Source: Bryoerythrophyllum caledonicum (taxonomy: Eukaryota > Streptophyta > Bryopsida > Pottiales > Pottiaceae). From it: 64,000 nt of DNA. Below, piece after piece: positions 46,064 to 58,280 of the stretch (the first letter of the stretch is position 1; each line of letters begins with the position of its first letter). Position numbers and translations under genes: made by a program. Location: positions 20,704,637 to 20,768,636 of the forward strand of contig OZ020515.1 in the NCBI GenBank assembly GCA_963971425.1, in the 5' to 3' direction. Below the pieces are notes generated by a model that saw nothing but the letters and a program-made list of their open reading frames with translations, was not told the origin of the DNA and did not search any database.

Positions 46064-48758
46064 TTAGGTTTGGGTTGGCGTAGGTGGGGCTATTTTTGTG
46101 TGTATTCGGTGTATGTTTAGAGTTTTAGCTATGGAGGTGAGTTCTCTGAGTTGTTCTAAGGTGCCAACTGTTTTGTTTTGGTGGTGTACACATATTATTT
46201 GTAATGTAGATGGTTCAAGCCGAGGCTTTTGTAGCTTTGGTGGGATAGTAGATTCTTCGTATGGGATTGAATCTGCTTCAAATAGTGCAATGATATGGGA
46301 GTCTGGAAATGGGCCTAGGTGTTGGTTAAAGTTTTGATACCAATTTTTGTCTAGTGTGATAATGAGAGTAGAAGTGTGGTTTGGATCATGTTTGGCCGCA
46401 AGGCAGGCCCAATGTAATGCTTGTTGTGTTTCCTCTTCATTATGGGGATGTGCTATACCATTTCCGATCCATTTGTCGTCGAAGGCTTTTCCCAAGGAGC
46501 CAAATATTTTGTCTCTTTTAAAGGGAGAGTAGAATTTTTTTAGTTTGGTGGAGCATGTGACGGAGGAAGAGAAGTATGAGTGTTGGATGTTGAAAGTTGT
46601 AATTAAAGAGTCAAGAATGGATGTGGGTAGTGTGTATTGTGCTAGTTTGAGGGGATTGTTTTTTGGGATTCTGTATTTGTATCTTTGATATAGCCAAATT
46701 ATTTCGGTTTCAAATGGTTGGGTAATTGGTTCAATGTTTGTAGGGGTTTGTAGTTTTATATTGTATTGGTTCCATAGCCATTGGAGTCTAATGGTAGGGA
46801 TGGTGAATAAATGTCGGCCATTTTTTTCGTAGAGATGTGCTTGGTCATTGTCTGTTTTAATTGTATTAGATGATGTAAGAATATCCTTTTTGGGGTTACA
46901 TTCCATTGTATAGATGTTTAGAAGTGGGATCGCTATGGGTGGGGTAACGGATCTTGGGCCTTGGAGTTGTTCTTGGAGTGGTGGGCTTGAATGATTTTTG
47001 AGTAGAATTCATTTTGGATTCCTTGATAATATTGTGTTAATTTTTCGATGTTGTGTGTGGAGGTGTTATAGTCATGTCATAGGAATAGGTTTCTTTGGGG
47101 AAGTCGTTTGTTGTAGGTGTTGTTGTTGTGTTTCCATTGGCATAAGTATCTTGTGTAGTTATTTTCTATGTTGTTGGGGTCAATGTTTTGTATATGCTCA
47201 TGGCGTGTAATGATTTTATTGGGGTTTGTGGTGGGATTCTTGGAGATGTAAGTTGGGAGGCGAGGATGGTATGGATGTGAGGCTATGGGGGGGTGGGTTG
47301 GTGGGGTGATATTTCTTGGGAGGGTGTCGTTGTTGATGGTAATGAATGGATTTTGGAGTGTATGAGAGTGTGAGTGTATGTTCCAAGGGGTGTTGCTTGT
47401 TGTGGGTTGTGTTGGGTGACAAATAAGTTGTTGGGCAATATGTAGGGCACTTTTAATTAGTTTGGATGGAGTAAAGTGGAAGGTTTTAAACTCTTCATTG
47501 TTCATGATGTGTGTGCCGTTTGGTAGCGTGATTTGTTTTAAATCAAAAATATTTTTTGAAAGGAGTTTTTGTAGAAGTTTTTGGAAGAGTTGGGCATTAA
47601 GGGTGTTGTGGTTCTGTGATTCTTGGCGCCAAATTTGTTCTAATGTGTTGGTTTTATGAGGAAAATTGTAAGTGTGCTTTTTAAGTGGACTTTAGCTACA
47701 TGTTTTAATAGAAAAAGTGTTTGGGTTATTGGTGATCTGATACAATCAGTCTATCCTTTCCTAGGTATATTTTTGGCACCACCATGTTGGGCAAGGACAT
47801 AATGTGTTAAACCTCTGTATACTTTCCCAAGTCTTCCCTTTTCATTTAGAGCATTTTGTAGTTGTTCACCTATACATCAAAGGTAGGCATTTTTTAGGGG
47901 AAAAGCTTCTAGTCCAAATAGGTTGTGTGGGAGTTGAGTTATTGCATTTGACATGCATTTTGGCATGCCACAAATTGTTTTTTGTATAGCTATAATTTTT
48001 TGGTCAAGGTTTTTGATAGTTGGCATAGAGTATGGTACCGAGTAGAAGTTGTATGATACGCCAGGTCGTATTATCATGTCGATCATTTTTTTTTTTTGTT
48101 TCATAGTGGTTGGGCATGTTGTTAGTTCTTTACATTGTTTTATGAGTTTTGTGGTGGTGGTGTGGATTTGGATTTTCCATTTTAGTGAGGGGACAAGGTT
48201 TGTGCCTAGGTATACGTAAGGTTCATTTTGGTGCAGTATTGGTATTGGTTGGTTACAATAGTTGATGTTAGAGGCTTGCATTAGTGCATCGAATGTGGTT
48301 GGATTTATTTTGGATTTGTTTGGGCATCCAGTGACGGCACATATTAGGACGCCTATTTCCATACCGGTCCATTTACATTATTTATCAATTTTATCCATTT
48401 GTGTTTGTAGTGATTTAATTGTGATAGTTATGGCAGCAAGGTCGTCGGCGTAGGCGCTTGAGTTTATAGTAGTTTGTGATGTTCCGAATGTATAACCATT
48501 ATTTTCTCTTTCTAGCCATCTTAGTAGTGGTTCTAGGAGTATTATAAATAAGTATGCTAGGCTAAGAGTATCTCCTTGTATTGTTCTTCTTTGAATGGAG
48601 ATAGGTTTAGTTTTCCCAAAGTATTCTCCTTTGTAGTAGGTTGAGGATTGGGAGTAGATGTTTCCAACAAATTTAATTGCATCCGTTGGGTAACCAAGAT
48701 CTATCATTATTGCCAAAAGACGGGCGTGATCGATAGAGCCGAAGGCATTTTTGAAGTC
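46064..48758 (-). pseudogene. Element 1 RT catalytic part and connector
   Basis: Begins IDFKNAFGSIDHARLL at 48758, then IDLGYPTDAIKFVGNIYSQS, a TKPISIQRRTIQGDTLS block and SSAYADDLA with the catalytic YADD at 48441-48452. Further down come PIPILHQNEPYVYLGTNLVP, the palm/thumb blocks, and a long Asn/Thr/Pro-rich connector to about 46064, matching the 578-codon open frame of Element 2 at 53819-55555. YADD is the usual non-LTR active site. Several stops interrupt the copy. Confidence 0.85.
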
Positions 48759-50732
48759 AATGGAGCTAGAATGCGAGCAGTGAGCGGTGAGCGGTGAGCA
48801 GTGAGGAGGGAGGATAAAAATGGACAGGAATATCCCAATTATAGGAATTTTCTATAAATTATATTTGGAATTTTCTTTAAAAAGTAGTTTACGCAACCTA
48901 TTACCGTGGTTTACAAATGTCTTCTGTGATTTTTCACTTACAAATGGGCTATGAAATTGCTTCACATGAAAATAAATGTTGAATTTTAGGGACAAACCTA
49001 ACCAAACTTTAATATGGAGTTGACTATTTCTTGTCATTAAATGGATGAATAAGTTTGGATGATATATTTCATGGATGGACAGAGTTTATGGATGAATGAA
49101 GTTTAGGGCATCCATTCAAAATCTCATCTAGTTTTACAAAAATTTCTCTATGAATGACAAGAAATTTAATGGGAAAAAAAACTATGTTAGTTTATAGTGC
49201 TTCATAATTCATGCCGCATAAAAAAATACACCTTTCAAGAGTGAAGAGGAATCACTGAACTACAAGATTTTAAAGAAGTCAAAAGAGGTTCTTCTGTACC
49301 AAAGAGCCTATCAGGCCCATTTATTTCTTCTTTTTTTTGTCTTATTTTTTTAAATTTTTTTTCCCGTTCCCAACAACAAGTAAAACATGTTTGAAATTTT
49401 TTTTCCTCAACAAATTCTACTATTTCTACAAGTGAAAATCGTTGAACTTCGCAAGTTTTTTGTGAAGCCCAAAAGGGTTCCTTGGTACCGAGGAGCCATT
49501 TTGGCCTCCAAAGTTTTGTGTAGTTTCAAAGTTAAACTATAAAAGAGGCAATAACTTGCCATAACTACTATGAGGAAAAAACTTAGAGATTATTGTTGCG
49601 GAGTAAGAGTTGTACTTCATTGAAACTAAGACTTGGTGCATGTATATACTTGTCGTCCTCTAGGTTTGCTTTGCACAAGAATCTGTATACATAATACAAG
49701 TGTTTGCAGTTCATCCACGCTATGCGTTTGCCTAATGCTCCATTGAGATGATGATTATAGTGGAAGCAAGAATTTTAGTGTTCAAAATTACATAAAATTT
49801 GGAGTGCCGAATGAGCACTTTGGTACCGAGGTGCCATTTTTCCCCTCACTCAAATTGTAGTCGAAGCAAGAATTGTAAAATTATGTAAAATTGTAGTGGA
49901 AGCAAGAATTTTTGTATCCAAATTTCTGAAGAAGTTTGGAGTGCCAAATGGGCAATTTGGATAACCCCTTAAGGAGAATTTTTCTTAGTGGGCAACAATT
50001 ATTTAATAGTTTTTTTAAAAAAAAATTGCTTGTATTTTTGTATTTTTTTTTTGTTTCCCTTGGTTTCGCCCTTAGGGCGCTCCTTCATACTGAGGAGCTC
50101 CACGGCAGGTGGGTTTTTTTCTTTTTTTTTCTTTTTTTCTTTGGTTTCGCCCTCAGGGCACTCCTCGGTACCAAGGAGCCCTTCGGCTAGGTTTTTTTTT
50201 TTTTTTTAGTTTCGCTTTCTAAGCACTTCTCGGTATCGAGGAGGCCCTCAAGCTAGTTTTTTTTTTAAAAATTAATTTATTTACTAAAAAAAATTCCCTC
50301 ATGGCACTCCTCGGTATCGAGGAGTCCCTCAGCTGTTTTTTTTTTAAATTTAATTTTGTTTTTTTTCCTTTAGGGCGCTCGTCGGTACCGAGAAGCCCCT
50401 CGGCTGGTTTTTTGTTTTTCTTCTTTTTTTACTAATGTTTTAGAAGTTGCTATATTTTTTTAAACTATAAGCTGAGCAATCATTCATCTACGTACATCTA
50501 TCTACATTCATCCATCTATCTACATTCATCCAAATTCCCTCCAAACAGTTTATTTCCGGGTTTTTTAATCCAATTTTCTCAAATTTTGAACCTTTTTCAT
50601 ACCACGGAAATAGGTCACAATATAAAATTGTTTCTTGTAAATCATCCCAAATCTGTGGTTATGGGGTGCTCAACTGAAAAAAAATTGCCTACAGCTCAGT
50701 GCTTTCATTCTAGCATTCATGTTTTTAAAGTC
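48748..50732. mobile_element. 1.96-kb inverted-repeat element inside Element 1
   Basis: tttttgaagtc (48748-48758) and tttttaaagtc (50722-50732) form an 11-bp duplication with one mismatch. The element, 48759-50721, has ends that match in inverse: atggagctagaatgcgagca on the left, catgaatgctagaatgaaag on the right strand, continuing for about 30 bp. Subterminal GAGC(A/G)GT words are tandemly repeated at 48774-48804. No transposase is present. The duplication length suggests a Mutator-like origin, but hAT-like subterminal repeats leave this open. Confidence 0.65.
49280..50412. repeat. Array of units with the palindrome ctcctcggtaccgaggag
   Basis: At least eight degenerate units: about 49286, 49470, 49815, 50076, 50139, 50205, 50296 and 50370. 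The last five are spaced about 65-90 bp. Each carries a palindrome centred on ggtacc or ggtatc, usually preceded by a second short palindrome (gccctcagggc type) and followed by a T-tract of 8-17 bases. The repeated unit thus encodes one or two small hairpins plus poly-T. The reading frames here are low-complexity Phe/Leu/Arg and not genes. Confidence 0.75.
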
Positions 50733-50861
50733 TGTATATAGAATGTATATATCTTGATGTGTAAAATGTGCATCTTCTAGTGCGGCTATTATGGTTTGGA
50801 TTTGTCTGGAGGTGCTTCATTTTGCTCTAAGTCCCTCTTGGCTATCATGTAGGATTTTGTA
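50733..50861 (-). pseudogene. Element 1 RT fragment between two insertions
   Basis: The minus strand reads KILHDSQEGLRAK, STSRQIQTIIAALEDAHFTH and YTDFKN, continuing exactly from where Element 1 is cut at 58279-58290. It is only about 130 bp long because Element 2 flanks it on one side and the inverted-repeat element on the other. Confidence 0.85.
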
Positions 50862-50989
50862 CCCAACAATCTAATTAATGAATTACTAAAATGTTTTGAC
50901 CAAATACCAAAATATACCCACCCACCCCCCCCTACCTTCTCCCACAAAACCAAAACAATAGCTCAAATCAAGAAAATACATACATAATC

Positions 50990-51670
50990 ACATGGAATGC
51001 CTCCTCTCTAAACACTGCCCTTCCTAGCTTACAAACTTTGGTCACACATACAAACACACCGCCAGCCATTATAGTTATAGAAGAAACAAAACTATCCCCC
51101 ACAAAATCCACAAAATATATACAAAATTTATTTCTCCATATACACCGGGCCGCGGCGGCCTCTTTACACTAATACATAAAAAATATGCTTTCCCGGGCAA
51201 CATAAAAAAAATTCCCACCCCAATGCACATATCTCCTTACCTCCAAATAATCAAAATTACTAATTATCCACTACAACCATGGTTAGTTCTTCACATGTAT
51301 ATGCCATCTCACCCCGAAGATACTAGATTTATCAATGACTTACAAAACACTATCACATCTCAAATAAATAATAACCCCAATCACACATATATGTTATGCG
51401 GAGACTTCAATAGAGACATAGCATTAATTGGGCGCCAAAATGGAAATCATAACACCCCTCCTCAAACCATAGAGCACCAATGGCGCCATTTCACAGAAAA
51501 CTTAAACTTCACAAACATAAAAACCGATACACAATTCTCTAGATAGGGTGGCTATAACTATAGCGGATGGAGTCTAATAGACGGGTTTTATATACATCCC
51601 AACAACAATATACAATACACCTCTACAACAAACAAGGATGTTATTCTCAACTTGGACCACTCACCTATAT
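50990..51670 (+). pseudogene. Element 2 APE endonuclease remnant
   Basis: Begins with ITWNA-like sequence (cacatggaatgc) and AIIVIEETKL-like sequence around 51060-51090. It continues ISPYLQIIKITNYPLQPWL, TYMLCGDFNRDIALIG (Asp/Asn catalytic motif, 51390-51435), IDGFYIHP and LDHSPIYLHI (the usual SDH is LDH). It is colinear with Element 1 at 59.4-60.2 kb. Frameshifts occur before 51223 and a stop at 51546. Confidence 0.75.
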
Positions 51671-52480
51671 ATTTGCACATCCCAAATAACACATTAATTA
51701 ATAGAACTCCTACAATCCTAAACAATGACACTATACGCATACTCAACTCCATCCCAAAAGACAACTTGGAAAAATTCAACACAAAATTCTTTGAAGAAAA
51801 ATCCATGCAAATCGACTCCCTCATAAACACTCTTGAAAATAACAATCAACTGTCACGAATACAATGGCAAGAAGCATGTCAAACCCTAGATATACTCATC
51901 AATAAAATCTCCGACACACTAGAACAAACTTGTAGAGCCCATCCAATACCTCAAATGACAAACAGAACCTCTCAACAAGGCGGTTATCTACCCTGCAAAC
52001 TCTCTAAAACTTGGAAACAACATCTTACTACATACCATGTTATACGAAAAACTATAAGACTTGTAAAAAATAATTCTCAATGGCGTAACCACCCCAGATG
52101 CAATGAACTACTAACTCTACAACATACCCAAATTCCCACCCCGCCGCCCCTGGATATACCCCATGATACATGGATAACAGATATCGCACTAATTGCAAAA
52201 AATGCCAACATACAAGCCAGAAAAATAACCTCAATATACACCAAAGATAACATTAAAAAATCCATCTCAAAATATAGATAATTATATGAAATCAACCCTA
52301 AGAAAATTAGCAGAAAAGTCTTTAAGAACCTAGAATCCCCACCACTAGATTGTATCACAGATCAATATAATAATATTGCAAATGAAATATTCAACCAACA
52401 AACCAAAAAAAAAAGACCCACAGTACCAACATGTAACTACCAACCACAACATCCAATTGAATGTACATGTGCTATACGCC
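51671..52480 (+). pseudogene. Element 2 linker between endonuclease and RT
   Basis: An open stretch of about 210 codons (51652-52281), Asn/Ile/Thr-rich, with DILINKISDTLEQTC, TNRTSQQGGYLPCKLSKTWK and ARKITSIYTKDNIKKSISKY. It matches the Element 1 linker at 59000-59290. No catalytic motif. It corresponds to the region that in non-LTR elements connects endonuclease and polymerase. Confidence 0.7.
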
Positions 52481-53818
52481 AATACCCATGGCATGACCTT
52501 GATGGATCTACCTTAAACAAACGAGGCGAACCAGAAAATCCACTACATACGTACTTCAACAGAGCCACATACGACACATGTTTTCAAAACCTGGGCAACA
52601 AGAAAGCTCCAGGCTCAGATTGCATACCAAATTCAATACTCAAAAACATGCCTCCAAGATTTCACAAACTCTTATTCTTTTTATTTTCTCACTGCTACAA
52701 ACAAAAACAAATATCGGCTTCATGGAAATCAAGCGCAACAATTTTACTATACAAGAATGGCCACCCGTCTATACTACCCAACCATAGACCAATTGCATTA
52801 GCTAACACAATATATAAACTCTTCACTAGTATACTCACCTCTATCATATCCTCCTACGGTGAATAATTCAAAATCCTACATGATAGACAAGAAGGCTTTA
52901 GAGCAGAAAGAAGTACTGCTCGACAAATACAAACTTTAATAGCCGCACTAGAAGACATACGGTTTACAAATCAAGATATACACACATTATACATTGACTT
53001 TAAAAATGCCTTCGGCTTGATAGACCATGCTAGACTATTAGCAATAATGATAGATCTTGGCTTCCCAAAAGATGCAACTCCACTTGTTGGAAACATCTAC
53101 TTCCAATCATCCACTTACTATATCGGTGAACACTTTGAAAAAACAAAACCTATACCCATTCAAAGAGGAACTATACAAAGAGACACCCTTAGCCCATACC
53201 TATTTATTATATTCTTAGAACCACTACTTAGCTGGCTAGAATGAGGCAATAATGGATACACTTTTGGCACATCACAAACCACCATAAACTCTGCAGCATA
53301 CGCTGATGACCTCGCTGTCATAACTAATGAAATGAAATCTATTCAAATACAACTCAATAAAATTAATAGATATTACAAATGGACTGGTATGGACGTAGGT
53401 GTCCCAAAATGTGCTGCTACCGGATGCCCAAACAAATCCAAATTGAACCCTACCACTTTCAAAGCCCTATTGCAAGCTTCTAACATCAATTACCGCAATC
53501 AACCAATACATATACTACATCAAAATGAACCATACATATACCTAGGTACAAATCTTATTCCCTCACTAAAATGGAAAATCCAAATTCACACTACAACCAC
53601 AAAACTCATCAAACAATGCAAAGAATTAACAACATGTCCGGCCACCATGAAACAAAAAAATAAAAATGGTTGATACCGCACTACGCCCAGGTGTAGCATA
53701 CAGCTTCTACAGTGTACCATACAGCTTCTACAGTGTACCATACTCTATGTTAGCTATCAAAAAACTTGACTAGAAGATAATAGCCATACAAAAAACTATA
53801 TGTGGACTACCAAAATGT
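52481..53818 (+). pseudogene. Element 2 reverse transcriptase
   Basis: RT blocks in order: LGNKKAPGSDCIPNSILKNM, RPIALANTIYKLFTSILTS, ILHDRQEGFRAERSTARQIQ, LYIDFKNAFGLIDHARLL, PIQRGTIQRDTLSPYLFIIF, TINSAAYADDLAV (catalytic YADD at 53299-53310), HQNEPYIYLGTNLIPSLKWK. Non-LTR (LINE) type. Interrupted by a stop near 52864, one near 53244 and frameshifts near 52650 and 53670. Confidence 0.88.
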
Positions 53819-55830
53819 ATGTCAAATGCAATAATCCAACTCCCACATAATCTATTTGGGCTTGAAGCTTTCTCCCTCAAAAATGCATATCTCCAATGTA
53901 TAGGTGAACAATTACAAAATGCTCTAAATGACAAAGGTAGACTTGGGAAAATATATATTGGATTAACTCATTATGTCCTTGCCCAATATGGTGGTGCCGA
54001 AAACATATCCAGAATAAAAAAAAGTGATTGTATAAGATCACTAGTTACACGATCATTCTTCTTATTAAAACGCATAGCTAAAGTCCACCTTAAAAGTACG
54101 TTCCCAAATTTTCTCATTGATCCTACATCACTAGAAATAATATGGTGCCAAGAAACACTAAATCACAACACACTCAATGCCCAACTCTCTCAAAAGCTTC
54201 TACAAAAATTCCTCTCAAAAAACATCTTTGAACTAAATAAAATTACTTTACCTAATGGCACACACATCATAAACAATGAGGACTTCAAAAACTACCACGT
54301 CATCCCATCCAAACTATTAAAAAGTGCTCTAAATGTTGCTAAACAACTATTTTGCCACCCAACATGCCCCATTACATGCCATATCCCTTGTAACATACAC
54401 TCATACTCCTATATACTTCAAGATTCATTCATCACCATCAACAATAGCATTATCCCAAGAAATATCCCTCCACCAATCAATCCCCCTAACCCTCCACATC
54501 CACACCATCCCCGTCCCCCAACGTACATCTCCAAATACCCTACCACATATCCCATTAACAACATCATACACCACAAACATATCCAACACACAAACACAAA
54601 TAATATACAAAATACCTCCACAAAATATTTTTGCCAATGGCAACACAATGATAATACATACAATAAATGGCTTCCCCAAAGAGACCTTTTTCCACGACAC
54701 GACACTAATACCTCCACACATAATATCGAAAAATTAAAACAATACTACCAAAAAATTCAAAACAAAATTTACTCGGAAATCATCCTAGCCCACCACCCTC
54801 AAGAACAATTCTCAGACCCAAGATCCGTAACACCATCCATAGTTATTCCACTCTTAAACATTTATACAACAGAATGCAATCCCAAAAATGATATCCTTAC
54901 ATTCTCAAACACAATTAAAATAGATAACAGTCAAGCACATCTATATGAAGAAAATGGCCGACATTTGCACACTATTCCCACCACTCGACTCCAATGGTTA
55001 TGGAATCAATACAATACAAAACTACAAACTCCTACAAACATAAAACCATCGACCCAACCCATTGAAATCAAAATAATTTGGCTATACCAAAGATATAAAT
55101 ACCGAATCCCAAAAAGTGACCCTCTCAAAAGTGCGCAATACACGATACCTACACCCATTTTAGACTCGCTAATATCATCCTTTAACATTGAACAATCATA
55201 CTTTTCTTCCCCGGTCACATGCTCTACCAAACTAAAAAAATTCTACTCACCTTTTGAAAGAGACAAAATATTCGGATCCTTGGGAAAGGCCTTTGACTAC
55301 AAATGGATCGGTAATGGTATAGCCCACCCCCACAATGAGAAGGAAATGGAACAAGCAATACACTGGGCTCGACTTGCCGCCAAACATGACCCAAACAACA
55401 CAAATACAATCATCATCGCACCAAACCACAACTGGTACCAAAACAGTAACCAACACTTAAACCCATTCCCAAATTCTCATATCCTTGCATTATTTGAAGC
55501 AGATTCAATACCATACGAAGAACCTACTATTCCACCCGAGTTTAAAAAACCTTGAATGGAACCATCTACATTACAAATAACATGTGTCCACCATCAAAAT
55601 CAAACCCTTGGCACCATAGAACAACTTGCCAAACTCACCTCCATAACACACAACTTAAACATACACCGATTATACACAAGACTGATCCCACCTACACCTA
55701 TACAAACCCCCATTAACCGAAGTAAAAAATGGTCAAAACTAAACTACATCAATAATACATCAAACTACCTTTTCACACCGCCTCCCCTCCAAAATTATCC
55801 AATTCATACCACACCAAAATTTAACCCTGC
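53819..55830 (+). pseudogene. Element 2 connector region, 578-codon open frame
   Basis: The longest open piece of the family (53819-55555), followed by a further open stretch to 55891. It starts with QLPHNLFGLEAFSLKNAYLQ and GLTHYVLAQYGGAENISR, then an Asn/Thr/Pro/His-rich middle and conserved blocks such as FGSLGKAFDYKWIGNGIAHP and SHILALFEADSIPYEEPTIP. I do not recognise a domain. It is conserved in Element 1 (46064-47900) and so belongs to the family polyprotein. Confidence 0.7.
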
Positions 55831-56300
55831 ACATAGTTATTATACCAATGGATCCTTTAAACCACCAGAACAAATTAGCCCGGGAAATTGACGCAGGGAA
55901 AAAGCTGGGTATGGCAAATACAATTCTACCAAAGAAATTACATTAGCCAAAAGACTCCATGGATTACAAAATATCCTTAGAGGAGAACTTATGGCCATCC
56001 ACAAAACTTTACAAATCATTACAACAAAATACAATAATGAATCCGCTCATATATTCACCGTTTGCATAAATGCACTTTACCTACTAAACACTCAAATAAC
56101 ACACCCTACCCTTCACAATAGCCACTCCGACCAAAGCATACTAATGTCAATGATCCAAATGTTACAAAATCGAACGCACACCACAACCCTCCACAAAGTG
56201 AGAGCCCATGCCAATATTGATGGCAATGAATAAGCAAATAAATTAGCAAAAGAAGGACAAGAAAAAACACACGAAAAGGCCAAAGATCTACACAAAAATG
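55831..56300 (+). pseudogene. Element 2 RNase H remnant
   Basis: SYYTNGSFK (the expected catalytic Asp of YTDGS is Asn, codon 55847-55849), GELMAIHKTLQII (Glu kept), HIFTVCINALYLLN (Asp of TDC is Val), LHKVRAHANIDGNE followed by a stop and ANKLAKEGQ. This is the C-terminal RNase H found in some non-LTR clades; two catalytic positions are lost. Confidence 0.78.
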
Positions 56301-56599
56301 CCCATGCTACCCCATACTACTTCCAAAGAGAAGATTTGCCTTCCAAAGAAGATACCCCTCATAAAGGCCAATTAGATTTCTGGACAAATATCTCCAAAAA
56401 CAAGACCTCTACAACAATCTTGACACAATAATAGAAAGTATCCCTAACATTGAAAAATGGACTAACAACAATAACATAGACAATGAACTCTCTACAAATT
56501 TTTGGAAAAACCCTATCATTTCCGACTCACAAATAACATGCCTCATTAAATTACGTACCGGCCAATATATGGGAAACGCTCGTAAACAACTTTTCTTTG

Positions 56600-57298
56600 G
56601 GTTAGAAAGATTTCCATCCATAACATGCCCTATATGCCCTTCAACGGACCTCGACACGTAGCTTCATGTCCTACTCAAATATCAAAACCAACCACATACA
56701 CTCCTTAATTGTTAAAAGACATAATAAAACGGTATGGGAAATTCGAAAACTGATCACCTCCTACAACAAATCGAGTTGTTTTATCCCAATGAATGCCGGC
56801 ACCTTTAACAACCCACAAGAAAATGCGGTCCCCCCTTGGCTACTTCCATGTTCATGTGAGACTCAAAGTTGTCATTGCAATATTAGGCTCAAACCGGACA
56901 TACTTTGTGTTAGAGGTTTACCATATAATGATCCACCACCCAATCACATAAACCAAGACTATACCATTCAATTCATTGAATTCACATATTGCAACGATAG
57001 ATTTTCCCCAGAAACAACTCAAAACAAAATAGATAAATACCAACCTTTCATTGACAACATCATAGCCTTTGGATGGAATGTGGATCCCCTTATAGTAATC
57101 ACATCTGGCGCTCGTGCCACCACGTTTATCCCATCTATGAAAACTCTAGAAGAAACCTTCAAAATACCCATCGAAACAATTAAAACCACCTTTAAAAACA
57201 TTAACACCATCGCTATTCAATATGCCATGTCCATTTTACTACATAAGCACAAAATTGAAAACAACCAACCTCTCCCCAACACACACAACCCTCCATAG
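56600..57298 (+). pseudogene. Element 2 restriction-like endonuclease domain
   Basis: FPSITCPICPSTDLDT, stop, LHVLLKY (the last Cys of a CCHC finger is Tyr), then one base off in frame SLIVKRHNKTVWEIRKLI. The open frame 56666-57298 holds LLPCSCETQSCHCNIRLKPD (PD motif at about 56893-56901), YTIQFIEFTYCNDRF (acidic partner) and DPLIVITSGARATTFIPSM. CCHC, RHN, PD and E-x-T in this order match the PD-(D/E)xK endonuclease of R2/NeSL/R4-type elements, found here in an element that also has APE. Confidence 0.72.
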
Positions 57299-57369
57299 AA
57301 CTACTCATACACACCTTCAAACATCAAAACCCCCTATAATTGAGAAGCATCCCTTTCCCCCCCACTCTC

Positions 57370-57558
57370 TTCTCTTGAACACTCTTTAAACTGCCGGTAG
57401 GTTACTTATGTGTTCTTGCTACTTGTTACATAGTGTCTACCCTTGAGAGGGGGAAGTAGTTCCATACTACTAATTCCTTGTCCGATGGGCATGGTCTTAG
57501 TGGTGGAACGAATAGAAACTTTATTCACGCCAGCTCTTGCGGAGACCGGCGTTCGTCG
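57370..57558 (+). other. 3' terminal module of Element 2 with hairpin
   Basis: Contains cttgttacatagtgtctacc, gagagggggaagtagttcc, actactaattccttgtcc, gggcatggtcttagtggtgg, aactttattcac and an imperfect hairpin gccagctcttgcggagaccggc just before the TTC tail. The same block is at the ends of all other copies. In the youngest-looking copy (225-275) the hairpin is perfect, 10 bp stem with a 3-base loop. Confidence 0.85.
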
Positions 57559-58249
57559 TCTTCTTCTTCTTCTTCTTCTTCTTCTTCTTCTTCTTCTTCT
57601 TCTTCTTCTTCTTCTTCTTCTTCTTCTTCTTCTTCTTCTTCTTCTTCTTCTTCTTCTTCTTCTTCTTCTTCTTCTTCTTCTTCTTCTTCTTCTTCTTCTT
57701 CTTCTTCTTCTTCTTCTTCTTCTTCTTCTTCTTCTTCTTCTTCTTCTTCTTCTTCTTCTTCTTCTTCTTCTTCTTCTTCTTCTTCTTCTTCTTCTTCTTC
57801 TTCTTCTTCTTCTTCTTCTTCTTCTTCTTCTTCTTCTTCTTCTTCTTCTTCTTCTTCTTCTTCTTCTTCTTCTTCTTCTTCTTCTTCTTCTTCTTCTTCT
57901 TCTTCTTCTTCTTCTTCTTCTTCTTCTTCTTCTTCTTCTTCTTCTTCTTCTTCTTCTTCTTCTTCTTCTTCTTCTTCTTCTTCTTCTTCTTCTTCTTCTT
58001 CTTCTTCTTCTTCTTCTTCTTCTTCTTCTTCTTCTTCTTCTTCTTCTTCTTCTTCTTCTTCTTCTTCTTCTTCTTCTTCTTCTTCTTCTTCTTCTTCTTC
58101 TTCTTCTTCTTCTTCTTCTTCTTCTTCTTCTTCTTCTTCTTCTTCTTCTTCTTCTTCTTCTTCTTCTTCTTCTTCTTCTTCTTCTTCTTCTTCTTCTTCT
58201 TCTTCTTCTTCTTCTTCTTCTTCTTCTTCTTCTTCTTCTTCTTCTTCTT

Positions 58250-58279
<30 letters not shown>
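57559..58279 (+). repeat. (TTC)n microsatellite tail, about 720 bp
   Basis: About 240 uninterrupted TTC units forming the 3' tail of Element 2 and abutting its target duplication. Other copies end in short TTC runs, so the tail is part of the element, here hugely expanded. The polypyrimidine/polypurine strand can form triplex DNA. All long poly-Ser, poly-Leu and poly-Phe frames are translations of this tract. Confidence 0.97.

Positions 58280-58280
<1 letters not shown>

Larger units (their letters stand above)
50862..58279 (+). mobile_element. Element 2: Dualen-like non-LTR retrotransposon, 5'-truncated
   Basis: Inserted in opposite orientation into Element 1. The 12-mer taggattttgta is found at 50850-50861 and 58279-58290, and the Element 1 reading resumes exactly across the two. 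Element 2 starts in the N-terminal region just before the APE domain, so it lacks the 2A part, and runs through RT, RNase H and restriction-like endonuclease to the 3' hairpin and a (TTC)n tail. Several stops and indels make it inactive, but one frame of 578 codons remains open. Confidence 0.9.

Noticed and set aside
44048..48775. Reading 48766 as the 5' truncation point of Element 1
   Set aside because: The RT sequence resumes at 50733-50861 and again at 58291, so this is an insertion break and not the element's end.
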